From Mariprofundaceae bacterium (GTDB lineage: Bacteria; Pseudomonadota; Zetaproteobacteria; Mariprofundales; Mariprofundaceae): a DNA stretch of 7,809 nt. The notes under the pieces are model-generated. The model searched no databases. It saw nothing but the letters and a program-made list of their open reading frames with translations, and was not told where the DNA came from. The stretch is from contig JALUXN010000267.1 in the NCBI GenBank assembly GCA_027018975.1, positions 1 through 7,809 on the forward strand, in the 5' to 3' direction. Positions 1 to 6,216 of this stretch are shown piece after piece; position 1 is the first letter of the stretch; every line of letters starts with the position of its first letter. The translations under genes and the position numbers were made by a program.

Positions 1-373
1 AAAATGCATCTGCGCACGGCTGCACAGTAAAGCCCAATGCGCGCAGCTGCTCGGCGTCATAGAGCGGGAAGTGCGCGGGGACGCAGATGGATGTGATACC
101 GCGTGCCGAGAGGAAGCTTGCTGCCGCACCGCTCAGCCCCGACCATGATTGCTGTTTGGCCTGGTCGCGCCATGGAGTGTCGAGGTGGACATGGTGAAAA
201 CGCGACTGTTTGCGCGCACGATCAACCTCCAACGGTGACAACAGCGCATGCCATTCATCCGCGATTTCAATGGCAATAAAGGGATCGGGGATAAATTGTC
301 CGGCAGCATAGAGCATATCGGCATCTCGCTCGGAATCCGCAATCATCAATCGGGCTTGGGCTTCAATCGCCAT
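1..373 (-). CDS. M24 metallopeptidase-like protein, N-terminal part (3' end beyond window)
   Basis: An open frame of 124 codons runs from an ATG at 373 to the window edge without a stop. The protein starts MAIEAQARLMIADSERDADM and continues LYAAGQFIPDPFIAIE. I recognise the 'IADSERDADMLYA' and 'PDPFI' pattern from the creatinase/prolidase-like N-terminal domain of M24 (Xaa-Pro aminopeptidase family) proteins. This domain precedes the metal-binding pita-bread catalytic domain, which would lie outside the window, so no metal ligands can be checked. There is no signal peptide, so it is probably cytoplasmic. The start is well supported: AAGGAG lies 6 bases upstream. The first 11 bases overlap the end of the YihY-like gene in another frame, which suggests co-transcription and translational coupling. 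The family call rests on remembered similarity of the N-terminal domain only; the peptidase activity is inferred. Confidence 0.65.
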   Translation of the reverse strand, partial: MAIEAQARLMIADSERDADMLYAAGQFIPDPFIAIEIADEWHALLSPLEVDRARKQSRFHHVHLDTPWRDQAKQQSWSGLSGAAASFLSARGITSICVPAHFPLYDAEQLRALGFTVQPCADAF

Positions 374-1178
374 CTTTATCTCCTTGTAAACAGTAAACCA
401 GCTCAGCGCCGAAGAGTATCACCAGCCAGATCAGGTAGATCCAGAGCAGGAATACCGGCAGCGTTGAGAGTGCGCCGTAGAGTTGTTCATAATCCACCAC
501 TTCGGTCACATAAAATGTAAAGCCGATCTTGGCGAGCTCAAAGAGCAGGCCGGCAACCATGCCGCCGACCAGTGCCGGACGCAGCTTTACCGTGGCTTGT
601 GGCAGTGCCAGATAGAGCATGGTCAAGGCCAGCGATGAGAAGAGCCACGGCAACAGAAACGGCATTTGCGCCAGCCAGGCGGCACCGGCGGCGACGCGGG
701 TGAACAGCGGTTGTGCAGCCATGTATGAGGTGATGGCGATAGAGCTGCCAATCAGCAGCGGCAGCACGGTCCACATGGTAATAAAGATGGCACCTTTCTG
801 CACAATCGAACGCGAACCATCGATCCGCCAGATCGCATTCAGGCTTGCTTCGACCATATTAAACAGCGCGACCACGGCCATCAGCAGCAATAGCATGCTG
901 GCCAGTGGGATCTGTGTAGCGTGATTCACCACCGAGTGGAGGTAACCCTCTACCGCCTGCCGACCAGTAGGGAGCAGATAGGCAAGGAGTACACTGCGCA
1001 TCTCATCCAGCAGGGTGTCAAAGAGTGGTAAACGGGTAAAGAGCGCCACGCTTAGCGCCGAGATTGGCACGATCGCCAGTAACGACATAAAGGCCAATGC
1101 CGCTGCACGTAGCATCGATGCATCGGCGAAAAAACGCCGGATGGTACGCATGAGCAGATGCTGCAGTGAAGTTAACAT
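363..1178 (-). CDS. YihY/BrkB (UPF0761) family inner membrane protein
   Basis: A 271-residue polytopic membrane protein. Hydrophobic segments lie at about residues 24-48, 90-112, 128-152, 174-195, 201-222 and 234-262, giving six likely membrane spans. Two family hallmarks are visible: 'RAAALAFMSLLAIVP' near residue 24, the usual AAALAY-type first helix, and 'YGALSTLPVFLLWIYLIWL' followed by 'LFGAEL' near residues 234-260. E. coli YihY is slightly longer (about 290 residues). The family was once annotated as ribonuclease BN, which is incorrect, and as serum-resistance BrkB; its molecular role is unsettled. I chose the ATG at 1178, which has AGGGAG 3 bases upstream; that spacing is short. A TTG at 1193 would add five residues but has no visible ribosome binding site. 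The gene follows a terminator-like hairpin after fba and overlaps the next gene by 11 bases, so it probably belongs to a separate transcription unit from the sugar-phosphate genes. Confidence 0.9.
   Translation of the reverse strand: MLTSLQHLLMRTIRRFFADASMLRAAALAFMSLLAIVPISALSVALFTRLPLFDTLLDEMRSVLLAYLLPTGRQAVEGYLHSVVNHATQIPLASMLLLLMAVVALFNMVEASLNAIWRIDGSRSIVQKGAIFITMWTVLPLLIGSSIAITSYMAAQPLFTRVAAGAAWLAQMPFLLPWLFSSLALTMLYLALPQATVKLRPALVGGMVAGLLFELAKIGFTFYVTEVVDYEQLYGALSTLPVFLLWIYLIWLVILFGAELVYCLQGDKDGD
380..385 (-). promoter_or_regulatory. Ribosome binding site of the M24-like gene
   Basis: AAGGAG on the minus strand ends 6 bases before the ATG at 373. It lies inside the last codons of the upstream membrane-protein gene, so translation of the two genes is probably coupled. 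It fixes the start of the downstream gene. Confidence 0.75.
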
Positions 1179-1213
1179 GTGCTCCCTGCGCAATGGCAGA
1201 CGCTATAAATAGA

Positions 1214-1243
1214 CATGCCCTCAACCATACGGTCGAGGGCATG
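1214..1243 (-). terminator. Terminator-like hairpin after fba
   Basis: A 13-bp stem (1214-1226 with 1231-1243) closes a 4-base loop. It is perfect on the minus-strand RNA apart from one G-U pair; on the plus strand that position would be an A-C mismatch, so the structure favours minus-strand transcription. It starts 40 bases past the fba stop codon. The tail, TCTATTTATAG, is rich in U but has no clean run, so termination may be partial or Rho-assisted. It probably marks the end of the tkt-to-fba unit. Confidence 0.65.
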
Positions 1244-1282
1244 CAAGATGCAACGGATAAGTAACGCGAATGCGCGAATCGA

Positions 1283-2320
1283 TTAGCTGTAGTAGCTGAT
1301 CATGCTCTCCAGTGAGCGCGGCTTGATCTTGGAAGCGTTGCCGGCGGAGCCGAAGGCTTCGAAGCGTGCTTCGCAGATGCCCTGCATGGCAGCGGTGGCC
1401 GCCTTGAGGAATTTACGCGGATCGAAGTTGGCCGGATTCTCAGCCAGGAACTTGCGCACGGCACCGGTAGAGGCCATACGCAGGTCGGTATCGATGTTGA
1501 CCTTGCGCACGCCGGACTTGATGCCCTCGACGATCTCTTCAACCGGTACGCCGTAGGTCTCACCCATGTCACCACCGTACTCGTTGATGATCGCCAACCA
1601 CTCCTGCGGTACAGAAGAGGAGCCGTGCATCACCAGATGGGTGTTCGGCAATTTGGCGTGGATCTCTTTGATGCGGTCGATACGCAGCACTGCGCCTGTC
1701 GGCGGCTTGGTGAATTTGTAGGCGCCGTGTGAGGTACCGATGGCGATCGCCAGCGCGTCCACACCGGTCTTCTCAACAAAGTCAGCAGCTTCATCCGGGT
1801 CGGTGAGCAGCTGATCCATATCCAGCTGACCCTCAGCACCGTGGCCATCTTCCTCGCCCATCATGCCGGTCTCCAGAGAGCCCAGGCAGCCGAGCTCGCC
1901 CTCAACAGAGACACCGCCGGCATGCGCCATGTCGCACACCTGTTTGGTGACATTCACGTTATACTCGTATGTGGAAGGGGTCTTGGCGTCAGCCATCAGC
2001 GAGCCGTCCATCATGACCGATGAGAAGCCGGACTGAATCGAGCGCAGGCAGACTGCCGGCTCGGAGCCGTGATCCTGATGCATGACCACGGGGATATGCG
2101 GATACTGCTCAACGGCAGCGGAGATCAAGTGGCGCAGAAACGCCTCACCGGCATAGCCGCGCGCACCGGCGGAACCCTGCATGATCACCGGCGAATTGGT
2201 CTTATCGGCAGCCTGCATGATTGCATGCACCTGCTCCATGTTGTTGACATTGAATGCCGGCATGCCGTAGTCGTTCTCGGCCGCATGATCCAGCAATTGA
2301 CGTAGTGAAATTAAAGCCAT
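1283..2320 (-). CDS. fba: Class II fructose-1,6-bisphosphate aldolase, Calvin-cycle subtype
   Basis: Cleaves fructose-1,6-bisphosphate to dihydroxyacetone phosphate and glyceraldehyde-3-phosphate, or condenses them; Calvin-type enzymes of this group are often also thought to act on sedoheptulose bisphosphate. It is 345 residues and full length. The class II (zinc-dependent) signature 'VVMHQDHG' lies near residue 78, with the likely catalytic Asp83 and zinc ligand His84. Other likely zinc or second-metal residues are Glu140/Glu142 in 'VEGELG', His198 in 'GTSHG' and His232 in 'MHGSSS'. 'NIDTDLRMA' (275-283) is the usual substrate-binding strand. The ending 'SLESMISYYS' and overall length fit the CbbA-like Calvin subtype (TIGR01521-type) rather than the longer E. 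coli FbaA. The ATG has a strong AGGAGG 5 bases upstream (2326-2331). It lies 73 bases downstream of pyk and may also be read from an internal promoter near 2390. Confidence 0.96.
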   Translation of the reverse strand: MALISLRQLLDHAAENDYGMPAFNVNNMEQVHAIMQAADKTNSPVIMQGSAGARGYAGEAFLRHLISAAVEQYPHIPVVMHQDHGSEPAVCLRSIQSGFSSVMMDGSLMADAKTPSTYEYNVNVTKQVCDMAHAGGVSVEGELGCLGSLETGMMGEEDGHGAEGQLDMDQLLTDPDEAADFVEKTGVDALAIAIGTSHGAYKFTKPPTGAVLRIDRIKEIHAKLPNTHLVMHGSSSVPQEWLAIINEYGGDMGETYGVPVEEIVEGIKSGVRKVNIDTDLRMASTGAVRKFLAENPANFDPRKFLKAATAAMQGICEARFEAFGSAGNASKIKPRSLESMISYYS

Positions 2321-2342
2321 CTCTTCCTCCTGATATGTATTG

Positions 2343-2364
2343 CGGGCACTCTGCCCGATTTTTT
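2343..2364 (+). terminator. Terminator-like hairpin oriented to the plus strand
   Basis: A perfect 6-bp stem, CGGGCA (2343-2348) with TGCCCG (2352-2357), around a 3-base loop, is followed on the plus strand by ATTTTTT. This is the shape of an intrinsic terminator for plus-strand transcription, opposite to all genes here. On the minus strand the T-run becomes an A-run before the stem, and nothing T-rich follows, so it should not stop the operon. It may limit antisense transcription into pyk, or simply be a hairpin in the fba leader. Confidence 0.45.
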
Positions 2365-2386
2365 ACTGTAAACGAACCCTAGATGC

Positions 2387-2392
2387 ATTATA
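2387..2392 (-). promoter_or_regulatory. Candidate internal promoter (-10 box) for fba
   Basis: A perfect TATAAT lies on the minus strand 1 base after the pyk stop codon. Initiation about 7 bases downstream would give a leader of about 60 bases before fba, containing the CGGGCA hairpin and the AGGAGG ribosome binding site. No good TTGACA-like -35 element is visible 16-18 bases upstream (the region reads about CGGAGA), and there is no TG extended -10. It could be chance in a short AT-rich spacer. Confidence 0.35.
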
Positions 2393-2393
2393 C

Positions 2394-3854
2394 CTATCGG
2401 TTAAACACATCTCCGACACGCACAATCTTCATCGCATTGGTGCCACCGGCTTTGCCCATCGGCGTGCCGAGACTCATGATCACCAGATCATCATCCTTGA
2501 CCAGATTATCGTGCAGCATGATCGCGATACCGTCGCGGGTCGCCTTCGGCGCATCCGACTCGCCATACTCGTCGCTGATCGGCTTGGGAATGACGTTGCG
2601 GAACAGTGTGACGCGCCCGGCAGTCTCCGCCGATGGCGTCAGCGCATAGATCGGTACACGGGTCAAATGACGGGACATATAGAGCACCGTATTGCCGCTA
2701 TGGGTAAAGGCGATAATGGCCGCAATCGGCATCATGTGCGAGGTCTCCATCGCCTGTCGCGCAATGCACTCGTCGATAGAGTGCGGCGGGAAGCGCGGAT
2801 CGCGCGTGGTCGAGGAGGGGAGCACCTTCTGCTTCTCGGTCTCGATGCAGGTGCGATGCATGGCGCGCACCGCTTCAACCGGATATTTACCCGCTGCCGA
2901 CTCGCCCGAGAGCATCACCGCATCCGTACCATCGAGTACTGCATTGGCGACATCGTTCACCTCGGCACGGGTCGGGATCGGATTCTCGCACATCGACTCC
3001 ATCATCTGGGTCGCCACGATCACCGGCGTATTGTGTTTCGGCGCTTCACGCAAGATCCGCTTCTGCACCGGTGGCACTGCCGCATCACCGATCTCCACGC
3101 CGAGATCACCGCGCGCCACCATCACCGCATCGGATGCTTCCATGATCGAGGTCAGATTTTCCGGCAACACAGCCTCAGCGCGCTCCACTTTGGCAATCAG
3201 CCCGGCATTGGAGCCTTCGGCACGCACCAGCGAACGCGCATACTCCATATCCGCACCGTGGCGCGGGAAGGAGATGGCGATGTAGTCCACGCCAATGGCG
3301 CAAGCCGTTTTGATATCCTCTTTATCCTTCTCGGTCAGGGCGGCAGCGGAGAGTCCGCCACCGGCGCGATTGATGCCCTTGTTGTTGGAGAGTACACCGC
3401 CGACCACCACCGTGCAGTGAATCTCCTGCCCGATCACTTTATCGACATCCATCACCAGCAAGCCATCGTTGAGCAGCAGGCGTGCGCCCGGTTCGACGTC
3501 GCTGACCAGCTCTTTGTAGGTCAGGCCGACGCGCTCATCATCGCCATCATCCAGCCCCAAGGCACCATCGAGGATGAATTTCTGACCCGGCTTCAGCATC
3601 GTCTTGCCATTTTTGAATTTACCGCAGCGAATCTTCGGCCCCTGCATGTCAGCAAGGATGCCGACGCAGACGCCATGTTTTTTCGCTGCCGCGCGCACAT
3701 TCTCCGCGCGCTGGCGGTGTTCATCGGCCGTGCCGTGGGAGAAGTTCAGGCGCACGACATTGACGCCTGCGCCGATCAGCTTATCCAGCATCTCCGGTGA
3801 TTCGGAGGCGGGACCGAGTGTTGCTACAATTTTGGTTCTACGAAATTCAGTCAC
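2394..3854 (-). CDS. pyk: Pyruvate kinase
   Basis: Transfers phosphate from phosphoenolpyruvate to ADP, giving pyruvate and ATP, in the cytoplasm. It is 486 residues and full length for bacterial enzymes. Visible motifs: 'RRTKIVATLGPAS' at the N-terminus; 'VVRLNFSHG' (33-41) with Arg35, Asn37 and Ser39; the small B domain at about 72-170; 'LIAKVERAEAV' (219-229) with catalytic Lys222 and metal ligand Glu224; 'MVARGDLGVE' (245-254) with Asp250; 'ATQMMESM' (281-288); 'DGTDAVMLSGESAAGKYP' (308-325). The regulatory C-terminal domain follows to residue 486. The start is a GTG directly abutting the pgk stop codon and in the same frame; the nearest purine-rich site, GAGGAG, is about 12 bases upstream inside pgk, so translation probably depends on ribosomes ending pgk. 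No later Met fits, because the RTKIVATLGP strand must be included. Its position in a gap-pgk-fba set suggests co-expression with autotrophic carbon flow. Confidence 0.96.
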   Translation of the reverse strand: MTEFRRTKIVATLGPASESPEMLDKLIGAGVNVVRLNFSHGTADEHRQRAENVRAAAKKHGVCVGILADMQGPKIRCGKFKNGKTMLKPGQKFILDGALGLDDGDDERVGLTYKELVSDVEPGARLLLNDGLLVMDVDKVIGQEIHCTVVVGGVLSNNKGINRAGGGLSAAALTEKDKEDIKTACAIGVDYIAISFPRHGADMEYARSLVRAEGSNAGLIAKVERAEAVLPENLTSIMEASDAVMVARGDLGVEIGDAAVPPVQKRILREAPKHNTPVIVATQMMESMCENPIPTRAEVNDVANAVLDGTDAVMLSGESAAGKYPVEAVRAMHRTCIETEKQKVLPSSTTRDPRFPPHSIDECIARQAMETSHMMPIAAIIAFTHSGNTVLYMSRHLTRVPIYALTPSAETAGRVTLFRNVIPKPISDEYGESDAPKATRDGIAIMLHDNLVKDDDLVIMSLGTPMGKAGGTNAMKIVRVGDVFNR

Positions 3855-5033
3855 TTAGGCCGCACGCTCCTCGAGCATTGCCACTGCCGGCAGTTTCTTG
3901 CCTTCGAGGAACTCCAAGAATGCGCCACCGCCGGTGGAGATGTAGGAGACCTTGTCGGCGATATCATATTTATCGACTGCAGCCAGTGTATCGCCACCGC
4001 CGGCGATCGAGAAGGCGGGTGATTCGGCAATGGCCAGCGAAATCGCTTTGGTGCCTTCGCCGAACTGGTCGAACTCAAACACACCAACCGGGCCATTCCA
4101 GACGATAGTACCGGCGGTTTTCAGTACCTCGGCCAGTGCTGCCGCAGAGTCGGGGCCGATGTCGAAGATCATGTCATCATCTTCCACATCCTTGACGTTT
4201 TTCAGCGTGGCCTCCGCAGTCGGGGAGAACTCTTTGCCGCAGACCACATCGGTCGGTACCGGAATCGAGCCACCACGCGCCTCGGCTGCTGCCGACAGGC
4301 TCTTGCAGGTGTCGATCAGATCCGCTTCGTAGAGGGAGTTGCCGACATTGTGGCCGGCCGCCGCGATGAAGGTGTTGGCGATACCGCCGCCGACAACCAG
4401 CTGATCGACCACTTTGGAGAGTGACTCCAGCACGGTCAGTTTGGTGGAGACTTTGGAGCCGCCGACAATGGCGACCATCGGACGCGCCGGATTATCGAGC
4501 GCTTTGCCGAGTGCTTCCAGCTCACCGGCCAGCAGCGGGCCTGCACAGGCAACCGGTGCAAATGTGCCGGCGCCGTGGGTGGATGCCTGGGCGCGGTGGG
4601 CGGTGCCGAAGGCATCCATCACATAGATATCGCAGAGAGCGGCATACTGTTTGGAGAGCGCCTCGTCGTTCTTCTTCTCGCCGACATTGAAGCGGACATT
4701 TTCGAGCAGCACCACTTCACCATCTGCCACATCGAGATCAGTGCCGAGATAGTCGGAGATCAGGCGTACATCCTGCCCCAGCAGGCCGGACATGTGGGCG
4801 GCAACCGGTGCCAGCGAAAACTGCTCCTCCGGCTGCCCCTCGGTCGGGCGGCCGAGGTGGGACATGATCATCACCTTGGCACCGGCCTTCACGCAGTGCT
4901 CGATGGTGGGCAGTGAGGCGCGGATGCGCTTGTCGCTGGTCACTTTGCCGTCAGCTACCGGCACGTTTAGATCCTGACGAATGAGGACACGTTTACCGGC
5001 CAGATCGAGGTCAGTCATTTTAATTACAGCCAT
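3855..5033 (-). CDS. pgk: Phosphoglycerate kinase
   Basis: Interconverts 3-phosphoglycerate plus ATP and 1,3-bisphosphoglycerate plus ADP, in the reductive direction for the Calvin cycle or the oxidative direction for glycolysis. It is 392 residues, close to E. coli Pgk, to which it is very similar throughout. Motifs: 'VLIRQDLNVP' (17-25) with Arg19, Asp21 and Asn23; 'SHLGRPTEG' (58-66) with His59 and Arg62; 'MDAFGTAHRAQAST' (139-152); 'VGGSKVSTK' (190-198) with Lys194; 'NGPVGVFE' (313-320); the nucleotide-site loop 'GGGDT' (345-349). The frame is open further upstream to 5183, but those 50 codons look non-coding and carry the hairpins described separately. The ATG at 5033 gives MAVIKMTDLDLAGKRV, matching E. 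coli MSVIKM, and has AAAAGGAG 7 bases upstream. Its TAA stop touches the pyk GTG. Confidence 0.97.
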   Translation of the reverse strand: MAVIKMTDLDLAGKRVLIRQDLNVPVADGKVTSDKRIRASLPTIEHCVKAGAKVMIMSHLGRPTEGQPEEQFSLAPVAAHMSGLLGQDVRLISDYLGTDLDVADGEVVLLENVRFNVGEKKNDEALSKQYAALCDIYVMDAFGTAHRAQASTHGAGTFAPVACAGPLLAGELEALGKALDNPARPMVAIVGGSKVSTKLTVLESLSKVVDQLVVGGGIANTFIAAAGHNVGNSLYEADLIDTCKSLSAAAEARGGSIPVPTDVVCGKEFSPTAEATLKNVKDVEDDDMIFDIGPDSAAALAEVLKTAGTIVWNGPVGVFEFDQFGEGTKAISLAIAESPAFSIAGGGDTLAAVDKYDIADKVSYISTGGGAFLEFLEGKKLPAVAMLEERAA

Positions 5034-5040
5034 GCTAATA

Positions 5041-5048
5041 CTCCTTTT
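5041..5048 (-). promoter_or_regulatory. Ribosome binding site that fixes the pgk start
   Basis: AAAAGGAG on the minus strand, 7 bases before the ATG at 5033. It chooses this start over the in-frame ATG at 5183, which would add 50 residues unlike any Pgk. Confidence 0.85.
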
Positions 5049-5078
5049 CAAAGATTGGCCACACGCTGCAGCAAAGGT

Positions 5079-5096
5079 ATGACAGTTGTGTGACAT
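5079..5096 (-). promoter_or_regulatory. Pho-box-like direct repeat upstream of pgk
   Basis: On the minus strand ATGTCAC, four bases (ACAA), then CTGTCAT form a direct repeat with an 11-base period. This resembles the PhoB-binding Pho box, two CTGTCAT-type heptamers separated by four AT-rich bases: the second heptamer is exact and the first differs mainly at its first base. It lies about 45 bases before the pgk ATG. I see no convincing -10 box at the expected distance downstream, so function is uncertain and chance is possible. Confidence 0.3.
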
Positions 5097-5103
5097 GAGA
5101 AAA

Positions 5104-5155
5104 ACGCTTGTCGCTGTCCACTGACGCACAAGCATCAGCGGACAATGACAAACGT
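5104..5155 (-). terminator. Long imperfect hairpin with U-tract between gap and pgk
   Basis: Positions 5104-5127 pair with 5132-5155 around a 4-base loop, giving about 24 pairs on the minus-strand RNA with one A-C mismatch (5113/5146) and four G-U pairs. On the plus-strand RNA the four G-U pairs would be A-C mismatches, so the fold favours the direction of the genes. A run of five U (5104-5100) follows, then CUC. This is a plausible intrinsic terminator or attenuator, though the stem is longer than usual. Its outermost bases (5153-5155) are shared with the neighbouring hairpin, so the two full stems compete slightly. Confidence 0.55.
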
Positions 5156-5174
5156 GGGAGCCGAAGCTCCCACG
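5153..5174 (-). terminator. UUCG-capped hairpin just after gap
   Basis: A perfect 9-bp stem (5153-5161 with 5166-5174) whose minus-strand RNA reads CGUGGGAGC-UUCG-GCUCCCACG. The C(UUCG)G tetraloop is an exceptionally stable RNA cap. It starts 9 bases past the gap stop codon. The following bases, UUUGUCAUU, make only a weak U-tract, so it could be a partial terminator or a block to 3' exonucleases that stabilises the gap message. Confidence 0.7.
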
Positions 5175-5183
5175 ATGATTCAA

Positions 5184-6188
5184 TTATGATGCGATGTGGT
5201 TCAGTACACGCAACATGTTGCAGGTGTAGCCATACTCGTTGTCATAGAAGGCAACGATCTTGACGAACGTATCATCAATGGCGATACCGGCTGTGGCATC
5301 GAAGATGGATGGGTGGGAGTCACCACGGAAGTCCGTAGAAACCACTTTCTCATCGGTATAGCCGAGGACATTCTTCAACGCGCCCTCAGAGGCCTCTTTC
5401 ATCTTGGCGACGATATTCTCGTAAGTGGTGCCGTTCTCCAGCTCGACGGTCAGATCGACGACAGAGACGTCGGAAGTCGGTACGCGGAACGCCATGCCGG
5501 TCAGTTTACCATTGAGTGATGGAATGACTTTACCCACGGCCTTGGCTGCGCCGGTGGAAGAGGGGATGATGTTCTCGAGGATACCACGACCGCCGCGCCA
5601 ATCCTTGTTGGATGGGCCGTCCACAGTCTTCTGGGTTGCGGTGGCAGCATGCACGGTGGTCATCAGGCCACGTTTGATGCCGAAGTTGTCGTTCAATACT
5701 TTGGCAACCGGCGCAAGACCATTGGTGGTGCAGGATGCAGCCGATACGATGGACTGACCGGCGTAATCTTCATGGTTCACACCATAGACAAACATCGGGG
5801 TGGCATCTTTGGACGGTGCAGACTGCAACACCTTCTTAGCGCCGGCATCGAGATGCGCCTGGCAGGTCTCTTCGGTCAGGAAGAAGCCGGTGCACTCCAG
5901 CACAACGTCCACGTCCACTTCGTCCCACTTCAGGTCGGCCGGATTACGCTCCGCAGTGATACGGATGGTCTTACCATCGACGATCAGGTTGCTGCCATCG
6001 GTGCTGACATCGCCACCGAAACGGCCATGTACGGAATCATATTTGAGCATGTACGCCTGATAATCGACGTCCAGCAGATCATTGATCGCGACCACTTCGA
6101 TATCAGCGAACTCCGCCTCTTTTGCAATCGCACGGAATGCCATACGGCCGATGCGACCAAAACCATTAATACCAACTTTGATAGTCAT
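5184..6188 (-). CDS. gap: Glyceraldehyde-3-phosphate dehydrogenase (type I)
   Basis: Interconverts glyceraldehyde-3-phosphate and 1,3-bisphosphoglycerate using a nicotinamide cofactor. It is 334 residues and very similar to E. coli GapA. The N-terminal Rossmann motif 'INGFGRIGR' spans residues 7-15. 'VAINDLLD' ends the second strand; Asp37 there usually favours NAD over NADP. The active-site peptide is 'SAASCTTNGLAP' with catalytic Cys153; His180 in 'TTVHAAT' is the base. 'STGAAKAVGK' (211-220) and Arg235 form the phosphate sites, and the protein ends normally with 'YDNEYGYTCNML'. Two positions differ from E. coli GapA's SNASCTTNCLAP: Asn to Ala150, and the second Cys to Gly157. The ATG has AAGGAG 6 bases upstream and follows tkt by 28 bases, so the two are probably co-transcribed. 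Two hairpins follow the stop codon. The NAD preference is inferred from sequence only. Confidence 0.97.
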   Translation of the reverse strand: MTIKVGINGFGRIGRMAFRAIAKEAEFADIEVVAINDLLDVDYQAYMLKYDSVHGRFGGDVSTDGSNLIVDGKTIRITAERNPADLKWDEVDVDVVLECTGFFLTEETCQAHLDAGAKKVLQSAPSKDATPMFVYGVNHEDYAGQSIVSAASCTTNGLAPVAKVLNDNFGIKRGLMTTVHAATATQKTVDGPSNKDWRGGRGILENIIPSSTGAAKAVGKVIPSLNGKLTGMAFRVPTSDVSVVDLTVELENGTTYENIVAKMKEASEGALKNVLGYTDEKVVSTDFRGDSHPSIFDATAGIAIDDTFVKIVAFYDNEYGYTCNMLRVLNHIAS

Positions 6189-6216
6189 ACTCTTCTCCTT
6201 TTATTGTAATGAAAAT

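Noticed and set aside
133..342. A 69-residue minus-strand ORF in the first 350 bases
   Set aside because: It overlaps the M24-like frame, which starts at a good ribosome binding site and gives a recognisable protein; the small ORF is a shadow.
1179..1193. A TTG start for the YihY-like protein, five codons upstream of the ATG at 1178
   Set aside because: No ribosome binding site precedes the TTG, while AGGGAG precedes the ATG, although at a short 3-base spacing. The longer form cannot be excluded.
1265..1279. Two copies of CGCGAAT eight bases apart just after fba
   Set aside because: Too short and too few copies to call a repeat or a protein-binding site.
2340..3800. A 486-residue plus-strand ORF, the same length as Pyk
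   Set aside because: It lies almost wholly opposite pyk, is rich in His, Arg, Ile and Asp as expected from the complement of biased codons, has no recognisable domain, and its minus-strand partner is an unmistakable pyruvate kinase. The equal length is a coincidence.
5034..5183. A 50-residue N-terminal extension of Pgk to the ATG at 5183
   Set aside because: The extension does not resemble Pgk, spans the hairpins after gap, and the ATG at 5033 has a good ribosome binding site and matches the E. coli start.
5649..6209. A 186-residue plus-strand ORF opposite gap
   Set aside because: Antisense shadow of the gap coding region with no recognisable motif; gap itself is clearly coding.
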